Shown: one piece after another, positions 1-6,378 of the stretch | Numbering within the stretch: position 1 is the first letter of the stretch | How the letters are laid out: every line of letters begins with the position of its first letter | From: Candidatus Brocadiia bacterium | GTDB taxonomy: Bacteria > Planctomycetota > PUPC01 > DSUN01 | NCBI GenBank assembly: GCA_016782825.1 | Contig: JADHXT010000003.1 | Coordinates: forward strand, 1-33,694 | Direction of reading: 5' to 3' | DNA length: 33,694 bases | Made by a program: the position numbers and the translations under genes | The notes under the pieces: generated by a model | Told to the model about the DNA's origin: nothing | What the model saw: the letters and a program-made list of their open reading frames with translations, nothing else | Database searches by the model: none

Positions 1-151
1 CGCGTGTCTGCCCCCCCTGTCAGTCCGAGCGACGCCGAGGAATCTGGCTGAGGGCGGCGCGGCGCCCGAAGGTGGCCGCTGGGTCCGCCTGTGGCCAGAT
101 TCCTCGGCTCCGCGTTGCTCCGCTCGGAATGACAGGGGGGGCAGACACGCG
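1..151. repeat. Long imperfect inverted repeat (MITE/REP-like palindrome)
   Basis: Positions 1-22 are a perfect inverted match to 130-151, 24-31 match 121-128, and 34-48 match 94-108. The right arm has about 12 unpaired bases at 109-120 and the central loop is 49-93. The arms contain a run of seven C or G and the motif GAGGAATCTGG. No coding frame explains the pairing. From memory, similar palindromes ending in GAGGAATCTGG are dispersed in several environmental bacterial genomes, so a non-autonomous mobile or REP-like element is likely. The element begins at the first base of the window and may extend further left. Confidence 0.75.
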
Positions 152-206
152 CGAGGGAGAGCCGATGCCCCGGACGCTGCGTGAAGTTCCTCCACCCACG
201 CTGGAG

Positions 207-243
207 CAGGGGAGGAGCCTTCGAGCGGAAGACTCCTCCCCTG
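207..243 (-). terminator. Hairpin downstream of the isomerase-like gene, probable terminator
   Basis: The arms at 207-221 and 229-243 form a 15-bp stem with one mismatch around a 7-nt loop. The hairpin lies 11 nt beyond the stop codon of the minus-strand gene at 255-1112. There is no clear U-tract, so it may act as an RNA 3'-end stabiliser or a non-canonical terminator. Confidence 0.55.
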
Positions 244-254
244 GGCGTGACGGG

Positions 255-1112
255 CTACTTGCCTGCGGCCGCGGCGAGCAGCTTGTCGCGGATGCGCTCG
301 AGCAGCTTGCGGGCCTTGATGATGTCCTTCTTCTGCTGCGGGCCGGTGATCTCGCGCTCGATGGTCAGCGGGCCTTTGTATTTCAGGTCGATGAGTGTCT
401 GGATGAAGCGCTTGATGCCCACCTCGCCCTTGCCGAGAGGGGTCTCGGTGCCGAGCTGGTTTTTCTTGGTGGGTCCCACGCCGTCCTTGGCGTGGACGCC
501 GACGACGAGCTTGCCGACGAGCTTGAGGGCCTCGATGGGGCCGCCGGTGCCGTAGAGGATCATGTTGGCGGGGTCGAAGTTCACCTTCACGTTGGGCCGC
601 CGGATGTCCTCGATGAAGCGGAGGAGGCAGGGGCCGGTTTCCTGGCCGGTTTCGAGGGAGAGCTTCTGCTTGCTCTTGGCCAGATAATCGGCGAAGGCGC
701 GCACGGTGCGCACGATGGCGCGGTATTCGGGGTCTCTGCGGTCTTCGGGCACGAAGCCCACGTGGGCGGCCACGACTTTCACGCCGAGGACCTTCGCGAA
801 GTCGGCGATTTCCTTGGCCTTCTTCACGCGGGCCTTGCGGGGGGCCTTGGGCACGAAGCCCACGGTCTTCTGCACGGTGGGGATGTCGTCGTAGCTTTCG
901 CCGTCGAAGCCGCAGAAGACGGTGGTGATGGTCACGCCCATCTGCTTGGCGAGCTTCTTGAGCTCCTTGGCCTTTTCGGGCTTGAGCCACTCGTCGCCCG
1001 GGCGGCCCATCTGGGCGTTGGTGACGCCCACATCGAGCACCTTCTGGATGCTCTCGCGCGGGTCCTCGCCCACACCGAGCATCACGCCGATGGCCATTGG
1101 TTCCAACGCCAT
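255..1112 (-). CDS. Sugar phosphate isomerase/epimerase-like protein (xylose isomerase-like TIM barrel)
   Basis: This 285-residue protein fits the AP endonuclease 2 / xylose isomerase-like TIM-barrel family. Its members isomerise or epimerise sugars, inosose or hydroxypyruvate using a divalent metal. The likely metal ligands are visible in the usual order: Glu154 (in SLETGQE), Asp180 (in NFDPANM), His207 (in VHAKDG) and Glu252 (in TIERE). There is no signal peptide, so it should be cytoplasmic. The ATG at 1110-1112 is chosen because a GGAGGAG ribosome site precedes it; an in-frame upstream start at 1187 would lie upstream of the -10 element. The gene has its own promoter (1159-1187) and a hairpin after the stop. 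The exact substrate cannot be read from sequence. The neighbouring MFS genes are compatible with a sugar or nucleoside catabolic role, but that link is inferred. Confidence 0.85.
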   Translation of the reverse strand: MALEPMAIGVMLGVGEDPRESIQKVLDVGVTNAQMGRPGDEWLKPEKAKELKKLAKQMGVTITTVFCGFDGESYDDIPTVQKTVGFVPKAPRKARVKKAKEIADFAKVLGVKVVAAHVGFVPEDRRDPEYRAIVRTVRAFADYLAKSKQKLSLETGQETGPCLLRFIEDIRRPNVKVNFDPANMILYGTGGPIEALKLVGKLVVGVHAKDGVGPTKKNQLGTETPLGKGEVGIKRFIQTLIDLKYKGPLTIEREITGPQQKKDIIKARKLLERIRDKLLAAAAGK

Positions 1113-1158
1113 GTTCCACTCCTCCAATAAGGGAACGTTACGGGTGGCCGACGACCGC

Positions 1159-1187
1159 AGTGTACCTGCGGGCGCCCGACAAGTCAA
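1159..1187 (-). promoter_or_regulatory. Sigma-70 type promoter of the isomerase-like gene
   Basis: Read on the minus strand: TTGACT (1182-1187), 17-nt spacer, TACACT (1159-1164). It lies about 50 nt upstream of the ATG at 1112 and just after the stop of the upstream MFS gene. Confidence 0.75.
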
Positions 1188-1193
1188 TGCGGG

Positions 1194-2363
1194 CTAGCCG
1201 CGAAAGAACGCCGCCAGCACGAGAGCGCTGGCCAGGGTGAGCGCGCACGGCACCAGGAAAATCGGCCGCCAGCGAAACTTGCCGTCCTGGGTGTAGCGAT
1301 CCATCACCACGCCGGTGAACTGCGTGCCGAGGAAGAGCCCGAAGCCGAAGAGCGCCACCGTGTAGAGCCCCGTGGCCGAGCCCAGAATCTCCGGCGGCGC
1401 CTGCTGCGCCACGTAGATGAACCCCACGCCGATGAAGAAGGCATAGGCGATGCCGTGCAGCGCCTGCGATGCGATCACCAGCGCGCGGGGCCGCGTGAGG
1501 GAGTAGACGACATACATCAGAAGCCAGAACGCCGCGCCCAGGACGAGGGTCCAGCGGAAGCCAATCTGCCTGATCACGCGCTCGCCCTGGAAGACCATAT
1601 ACACCGAGGCGAGAACCTGCGCGGCCTGCGCGATGGTCATCACCGCCGGCACGTTGCGGTCCTCGACGCCCAGGTCGCCCAGGTAGCGCGCCGTGCCGAG
1701 GAAATAGAACTGGAGTTGAGTGGCCACCACGAACGACACGATGAGGAAGAGCAGGAAGTTGGGCTCCCGCAGCATGGAGAGCGCCTTGAGCAGCGGGTCC
1801 ACGGCCTTGGGCGGCGTGTGGGGCAGGGTGAGGCAGTAGAGGCCCATCAGCAGCGACAGCAGGCCGGCCAGCACCAGGCAGTCGCTGCCGTCGCCGCTGC
1901 CCTTGGCGCGGCGCCACGCCGAGAGCATCCAGCCCACCAGCACCCAGGCGACGACGCCCCAGAGCATGATGCCGAAGGCCTGCTCCTTGGGCTTCGTCAG
2001 GTGCGAGAACATAAGGGAGTTCACGAGCGCCAGCGTGGGAGCGAAGGCCAGCGCATACAGGCACATGGTGACGAACAGACCGCGGAAGGTGGTCTTGCGC
2101 GCCGCCAGCAGCAGCACGCCGCCTATCAGGTGGGCGCCCGCGAGGAACCACTGGGTGGCCACATACATGTCCACCACCAGGCCGCCCACGAGGGGCGAGA
2201 CGATGCAGCCCAGGTAGATGGTGCCGTAAATCCAGCCCGTCTGCTTGCCGCTCATCTTCAGCGGCCCCAGCAGCCGCGCCGCCAGCACCGGCGACCACGC
2301 GCCCCACACGGCGAATTGCAGAAACATCATCAGGCTCAACCGAACGTACAGTTCCGTGCTCAT
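1194..2363 (-). CDS. MFS transporter, nucleoside:H+ symporter (NupG/XapB-like) family
   Basis: This 389-residue polytopic membrane protein has about 12 predicted hydrophobic segments. Its N-terminus (LSLMMFLQFAVWGAWSPVL) closely resembles the start of NupG/XapB-type nucleoside:proton symporters (Nuc_H_symport family), which import nucleosides across the cytoplasmic membrane. Length is close to the roughly 410-420 residues usual for the family. The ATG at 2361-2363 follows AGGAGG by 6 nt and is preferred over the upstream in-frame start at 2405, which overlaps the -10 element. The neighbour at 2587-3903 is a paralogue with its own promoter, so the pair may have split substrates or conditions. 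The transported compound is not determinable; planctomycete members may carry sugars or other metabolites. Confidence 0.85.
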   Translation of the reverse strand: MSTELYVRLSLMMFLQFAVWGAWSPVLAARLLGPLKMSGKQTGWIYGTIYLGCIVSPLVGGLVVDMYVATQWFLAGAHLIGGVLLLAARKTTFRGLFVTMCLYALAFAPTLALVNSLMFSHLTKPKEQAFGIMLWGVVAWVLVGWMLSAWRRAKGSGDGSDCLVLAGLLSLLMGLYCLTLPHTPPKAVDPLLKALSMLREPNFLLFLIVSFVVATQLQFYFLGTARYLGDLGVEDRNVPAVMTIAQAAQVLASVYMVFQGERVIRQIGFRWTLVLGAAFWLLMYVVYSLTRPRALVIASQALHGIAYAFFIGVGFIYVAQQAPPEILGSATGLYTVALFGFGLFLGTQFTGVVMDRYTQDGKFRWRPIFLVPCALTLASALVLAAFFRG

Positions 2364-2404
2364 CACGTCCTCCTGACTCGGGGCGGGATGGGAAGCGCGC
2401 GTCA

Positions 2405-2433
2405 AGCATAGAGCGCGCGGGGCACGGCGTCAA
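2405..2433 (-). promoter_or_regulatory. Sigma-70 type promoter of MFS gene 1
   Basis: Minus strand: TTGACG (2428-2433), 17-nt spacer, TATGCT (2405-2410), about 42 nt upstream of the ATG. A hexamer repeat tract begins about 10 nt upstream of the -35 box. Confidence 0.75.
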
Positions 2434-2442
2434 GCGCTGATG

Positions 2443-2500
2443 GAAGGGAAAAGTGAAAGTGAAAGGGAAAAGTGAAAGGGAAAGTGAGAGTGAAAGGGAA
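2443..2500. repeat. GAAAGK hexamer simple-sequence tract
   Basis: About nine imperfect tandem units of GAAAGT or GAAAGG, some with an extra A, form a purine-only run on the plus strand and a pyrimidine run on the minus strand. The tract lies between the two MFS genes, immediately upstream of the -35 box of the minus-strand promoter at 2405-2433. The remainder of the gap to 2586 shows no clear gene or signal. Confidence 0.8.
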
Positions 2501-2586
2501 GCCATGGTGTGCACCGATGGCATGCACTGGCCGAGCCCGTCGCAATGGACAGGCCCGGCCGTTCGGTGTGCTTTGCGATGTGCAGG

Positions 2587-3903
2587 TCAGATGCCTTCGG
2601 GGGCCGGGGGCTCCTCGTCGGGGATTCCCTCGTAGGGCTCGGGCTCGCCTGTGTCGGCGGGAGCGCCCGCCACCGCGGCGGCCGGCGGCGGCTCCTTGAA
2701 GAAGAGCAGGAAGGCGAGGGCGCACGCCACCGTAATGGAGCAAGGGATCAGGAAGATCCACGTCCAGTTAGGCACGCCATCTTTGGTCAACATGCCCATG
2801 ATCCAGCCGGTGAACTTGGCGCCGAGGAAGCTGCCCAGCCCCAAGGTCATCAGTGTCAGGAGGGCCTGAGCCGACGCGCGGATATCCTTGGGCGCTACCC
2901 TGTCCACATAAATCTGCGAGACGACGAAGAAGAACGTGTACCCGACCCCGTGGAGGGCCAGCGAGCCCACCACGAGCCACACCGGCACCGTCTGGTACAT
3001 CGCGAAGACCACGTAGCGCAAGGGCCACGCGATGACGCCGATGGCGAGGGTTTTCCGGACGCCCAGCTTCTTGAGCGCGAGGGCGAGCAGCGTGAGCATC
3101 ACGATGCCCTCCGCGACCTGTGATACGGTCAGCAGCAGGGCCTCGTACTTCGGCTGGAATCCCACGCCGGTCTTGGTGGTTAGGAACGTCCCCGTTGGCA
3201 AGTAGTAGAATTGCAGTCCGGTGGTCACAACGAAGCTGATGATCAGGAAGAGCGCGAACTGCCGGTTCCTCAACAGGCGGAAGGCTTCGACGAAAGCCCA
3301 CGGCTTCTCGGCTTGCTTCTTCGGCGGCGTGTGTGGCAGGAAGCAACAGGTGAGCGCCATCGCCAGCGAACACCAGCCCGCCAGGTGGAGCATGTCCCCA
3401 GGTACTGTCACGCCCTGTTTCGCAGCCAGTACGCGCCACAGTGTCAGGCCCCAGCCGGCGGCTATCCAACCGATCGTGCCGAAAGCTCGGATCGAGCCGA
3501 ATTGCTTGTCAGCGTTGGTTAGATGGTGGAAGCACAAGGAGGCAGTGAGGGCGAGTGTTGGCGCGTAGAGCAGCGCGTAAATCACCATGGCTGGCATCAT
3601 TTTGTCGAACGTCTTGTGCGCCGTCATCGTCAGGAGTACGAGGCCCCCGAGGAAGTGCACGGCGGCCAGGAACCACTGGGTGGGGATCCAGCGGTCCACG
3701 ATCTGCCCGCCGATGAACGGCGCCACCATGCAGGCCAGCCACAGCGCGGCGAAGATCCAACTCGCCTGGTCGTGGGAGAAGCCCAGACCATGTTCGCCTA
3801 CGTCGGTAATCAAGTATCGATACAGTGTCGGCATCCACGCGCCCCAGATGGCGAACTCCAGAAACATCATCAAGCTTAGCTTGATGCGCAAGCTCATCTT
3901 CAT
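2587..3903 (-). CDS. MFS transporter, nucleoside:H+ symporter family (paralogue of the adjacent gene)
   Basis: This 438-residue polytopic membrane protein has the same family signature as its neighbour (LSLMMFLEFAIWGAWMPTL near the N-terminus, FLPHTPPK in the central loop). It carries an extra C-terminal tail of about 40 residues rich in Pro, Glu and Ala after the last membrane segment, presumably cytoplasmic. The ATG at 3901-3903 has AGGAGA 8 nt upstream; starting at the upstream in-frame ATG at 4065 would add 54 residues unlike any transporter N-terminus. A consensus promoter is present at 3960-3989. Tandem paralogues with independent promoters suggest duplication followed by divergence of substrate or regulation (inference). 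Confidence 0.85.
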   Translation of the reverse strand: MKMSLRIKLSLMMFLEFAIWGAWMPTLYRYLITDVGEHGLGFSHDQASWIFAALWLACMVAPFIGGQIVDRWIPTQWFLAAVHFLGGLVLLTMTAHKTFDKMMPAMVIYALLYAPTLALTASLCFHHLTNADKQFGSIRAFGTIGWIAAGWGLTLWRVLAAKQGVTVPGDMLHLAGWCSLAMALTCCFLPHTPPKKQAEKPWAFVEAFRLLRNRQFALFLIISFVVTTGLQFYYLPTGTFLTTKTGVGFQPKYEALLLTVSQVAEGIVMLTLLALALKKLGVRKTLAIGVIAWPLRYVVFAMYQTVPVWLVVGSLALHGVGYTFFFVVSQIYVDRVAPKDIRASAQALLTLMTLGLGSFLGAKFTGWIMGMLTKDGVPNWTWIFLIPCSITVACALAFLLFFKEPPPAAAVAGAPADTGEPEPYEGIPDEEPPAPEGI

Positions 3904-3959
3904 CCTGTCTTCTCCTGTCCAGGGCGAACGCCTGTAGCCCACGATGCCGAACGGGCGCA

Positions 3960-3989
3960 CTTCTACCCCACATCGTTCCGGCTTGTCAA
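3960..3989 (-). promoter_or_regulatory. Sigma-70 type promoter of MFS gene 2
   Basis: Minus strand: TTGACA (3984-3989), 18-nt spacer, TAGAAG (3960-3965). It is divergent from the promoter at 4101-4128. Confidence 0.65.
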
Positions 3990-4100
3990 GCCCATTCCCT
4001 CGTCTCAGGCATGGCTCGACATCGAGGGGCGTTCCTTGCGGCGCTCTCGTCTCGGCTTTCGCCATCCCGTCGGGCGCGCATCCCGACCGCCGCGCCTTCC

Positions 4101-4128
4101 TTGCACTGGCAGGTCAAATCCCTATAAT
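4101..4128 (+). promoter_or_regulatory. Sigma-70 type promoter of the EF-G-like gene
   Basis: TTGCAC (4101-4106), 16-nt spacer, TATAAT (4123-4128), about 50 nt upstream of the ATG at 4179. Confidence 0.8.
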
Positions 4129-4178
4129 CTAAGGTCTTGCACATTTTCGCCAAGCCACGCTTCTGTGCGGAGACCAGA

Positions 4179-6233
4179 ATGGCCGACCATACGACAGCAG
4201 ACCTGCGCAACTTCGCCATCGCCGGCCACGGCAGCTCCGGCAAGACCACCCTGGCCGAGGCCATTCTGTTCAAGGCCGGCGCCACGTCGCGCTTTGGCAA
4301 GCCCGAGGAGGGCTCGTCCATCGCCGACGCCGACGCGGACGAGCGGGAGCGGCAGTTCACGATCTACTCCTCGATCCTGCACGCCAAGCACGCGGGCAAG
4401 CTGCTCCAGATCATCGACACGCCCGGCTACGACGATTTCTTCGGCGAGGTGGCCGGCTCGCTGCCGGCCGTGGAGACGGCGCTCATCGCCGTGAGCGCCG
4501 ACACCGGTATCCAGGTGAACACCCGCCGCGCGTGGAAGGCCGCCGAAGCACTCGGCCTCGCCCGAGCCGTCGTCGTCACCAAGATGAACGCCGAGAACGC
4601 CAAGTTCGCCGACGTGCTCGAGTCCATCCAAAGCACCTTCGGCAATACCTGCGTGCCCATCACGCTGCCCGTGGGGCAGGGCGCCGGCTTCAGCGGCGTG
4701 GTGAACACCCTCACCCCGCCGGCCGATGTGCCGGGCGACGTCGTGGGCGACGTCGAGGCGGTCGGCCAGGCCCTCCGCGAGTCCATCATCGAGGCCGACG
4801 AAGAGCTCATGATGCGCTACCTCGAGGAGGAGGAGATCACGGGCGACGAGGTCATGGGTGCCGCCGTGGGAGCCGTGGCCAGTGGCTCGCTCGTGCCGGT
4901 CTTCTGCGTGGCCGCCGAGAACGCGCTCGGCGTGGCCGAGCTGCTCGACGCGGTGGTCGCGCTCTTCCCCTCGCCCTGCGAGGGCCTCGTGCGCAAGGGC
5001 GTGAAGCCCGGCACCGAAGAGGAAGTGGAGCGGCCCGGCAGCGAGGACGCCCCGTTCAGCGCCCAGGTGTTCAAGGCTCTCTACGACCCCTTCGTGGGCA
5101 AGCTGGCCTACTTCCGCGTCTTCTCCGGCACGCTCAAGCTCGAGGACGGGCTTTACAACGTGCGCATCGGCAAGAACGAGAAGGTGCACCACCTCTACCG
5201 CGTGCAGGGCGAGAAGCAGGCCGAGGTGAGCGACGCCATCGCCGGCGACCTCATCGCCGTGGCCAAGATCGAGAGCCTCGAGGTGGGCGATACCCTCTGC
5301 GCGCCCGACGACCCCGTCGAGTTTCCGCCCATCTCCTTCCCCAGCCCCATGGTCGCCCGCGCCGCCGAGCCCAAGAACCGCGGCGACGAGGGCCGCATGT
5401 CCCAGGCCATCTCGCGCATCGTGAGCCAGGACAGAACCTTCCACGCCGAGCGCGACGAGGAGACAGGCGAGTTCATCACCACGGGCATGAGCAACCTGCA
5501 TCTCGACGTGATCCTCAGCAAGCTCAAGCGCAAGCCCTTCGAGGTGGAAATGGTCCTCAAGGACCCGCGGATCGCCTACAGGGAAACCATCGGCTCCAAG
5601 AGCACCTGTGCCTACCGCCACAAGAAGCAGACCGGCGGCGCCGGCCAGTTTGCCGAGGTGCACCTGCGCCTCGAGCCGCTCGAGCGCGGCGGCGACTTCG
5701 AGTTCGTCAACGAAATCTACGGCGGCTCCATCCCCACCAACTTCATCCCGGCCATCGAGAAGGGCGTGCGGGAAACGATGACCAAGGGCGTGGTGGCCGG
5801 CTACCCGGTGGTGGACGTGCGGGTGGCCGTGTACGACGGCAAGTACCACGACGTGGACAGCTCCGAGATCGCCTTCAAGATCGCCTCGTCGCGCGCCTTC
5901 AACGATGCATTCAAGCAGGCCAAGCCGCAGCTCCTCGAGCCCATCGTGGACATCGAGATCACCGTGCACAGCAAGTACATGGGCGACATCATGGGCGACA
6001 TGAGCGGCCGCCGCGGACGCATCCAGGGCATGGAAACCGACGGCGACCACCAGATCATCAAGGCCCAGGCGCCACTGGCCGAAGTGACCAACTACAGCCA
6101 GCAGCTCCGCTCCGTCACCGCGGGCGAGGGCAGCTACACCATGGCGTTCAGCCACTACGAGCCCGTGCCGCCCAGCGTCCAGCAGCAGGTGATCGCCCAG
6201 AGCGGCAAGAAGACCGGCGGCGACGACGACTAG
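4179..6233 (+). CDS. Elongation factor G-like translational GTPase with divergent G motifs
   Basis: This 684-residue protein has the full EF-G architecture: a GTPase domain followed by domains II to V, close to the roughly 690 residues of EF-G. The P-loop is GHGSSGKT (16-23), switch I ends in RQFTI (Thr61), and G3 is DTPGYDDF (80-87). G3 therefore has Tyr84 where EF-G has the catalytic His. G4 is TKMN (134-137) instead of NKMD, so the Asp that recognises guanine is Asn. A Tyr in G3 occurs in the EF-G-like (type II) paralogue group, which can assist translocation or recycling; the TKMN change is more unusual. The ATG at 4179 follows GGAGA and a good promoter, so the upstream in-frame ATG at 4137 is rejected. 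The gene stands alone, outside a str operon, which suggests a specialised or accessory factor rather than the housekeeping EF-G. Confidence 0.88.
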   Translation: MADHTTADLRNFAIAGHGSSGKTTLAEAILFKAGATSRFGKPEEGSSIADADADERERQFTIYSSILHAKHAGKLLQIIDTPGYDDFFGEVAGSLPAVETALIAVSADTGIQVNTRRAWKAAEALGLARAVVVTKMNAENAKFADVLESIQSTFGNTCVPITLPVGQGAGFSGVVNTLTPPADVPGDVVGDVEAVGQALRESIIEADEELMMRYLEEEEITGDEVMGAAVGAVASGSLVPVFCVAAENALGVAELLDAVVALFPSPCEGLVRKGVKPGTEEEVERPGSEDAPFSAQVFKALYDPFVGKLAYFRVFSGTLKLEDGLYNVRIGKNEKVHHLYRVQGEKQAEVSDAIAGDLIAVAKIESLEVGDTLCAPDDPVEFPPISFPSPMVARAAEPKNRGDEGRMSQAISRIVSQDRTFHAERDEETGEFITTGMSNLHLDVILSKLKRKPFEVEMVLKDPRIAYRETIGSKSTCAYRHKKQTGGAGQFAEVHLRLEPLERGGDFEFVNEIYGGSIPTNFIPAIEKGVRETMTKGVVAGYPVVDVRVAVYDGKYHDVDSSEIAFKIASSRAFNDAFKQAKPQLLEPIVDIEITVHSKYMGDIMGDMSGRRGRIQGMETDGDHQIIKAQAPLAEVTNYSQQLRSVTAGEGSYTMAFSHYEPVPPSVQQQVIAQSGKKTGGDDD

Positions 6234-6260
6234 GCCCCGCCACTCCCGCGTTGCATCCTC

Positions 6261-6292
6261 ACGCAGGCCGCCCACACCCGGGTGGCCTGCGT
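6261..6292 (+). terminator. Strong hairpin after the EF-G-like gene
   Basis: The arms 6261-6273 and 6280-6292 pair over 13 bp with one G-U pair around a 6-nt loop. The hairpin begins 27 nt after the stop codon. Only a weak T content follows, so it is a probable but not classical intrinsic terminator. Confidence 0.6.
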
Positions 6293-6311
6293 GCGTTCTG
6301 CCACGTGGTGC

Positions 6312-6340
6312 TTGACACGGCACCGCCCCGCGCGTAGCTT
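6312..6340 (+). promoter_or_regulatory. Sigma-70 type promoter of the glycosidase gene
   Basis: TTGACA (6312-6317), 17-nt spacer, TAGCTT (6335-6340), about 38 nt upstream of the ATG at 6379. Confidence 0.65.
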
Positions 6341-6378
6341 CGCACCACACCGACATCCCGCACAGGAGACAGGCAACC

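Noticed and set aside
72-1130. A 352-codon plus-strand open frame opposite the isomerase-like gene
   Set aside because: It is Leu/Gly/His/Ala-rich and antisense to a protein with clear metal ligands; its N-terminus runs through the palindrome.
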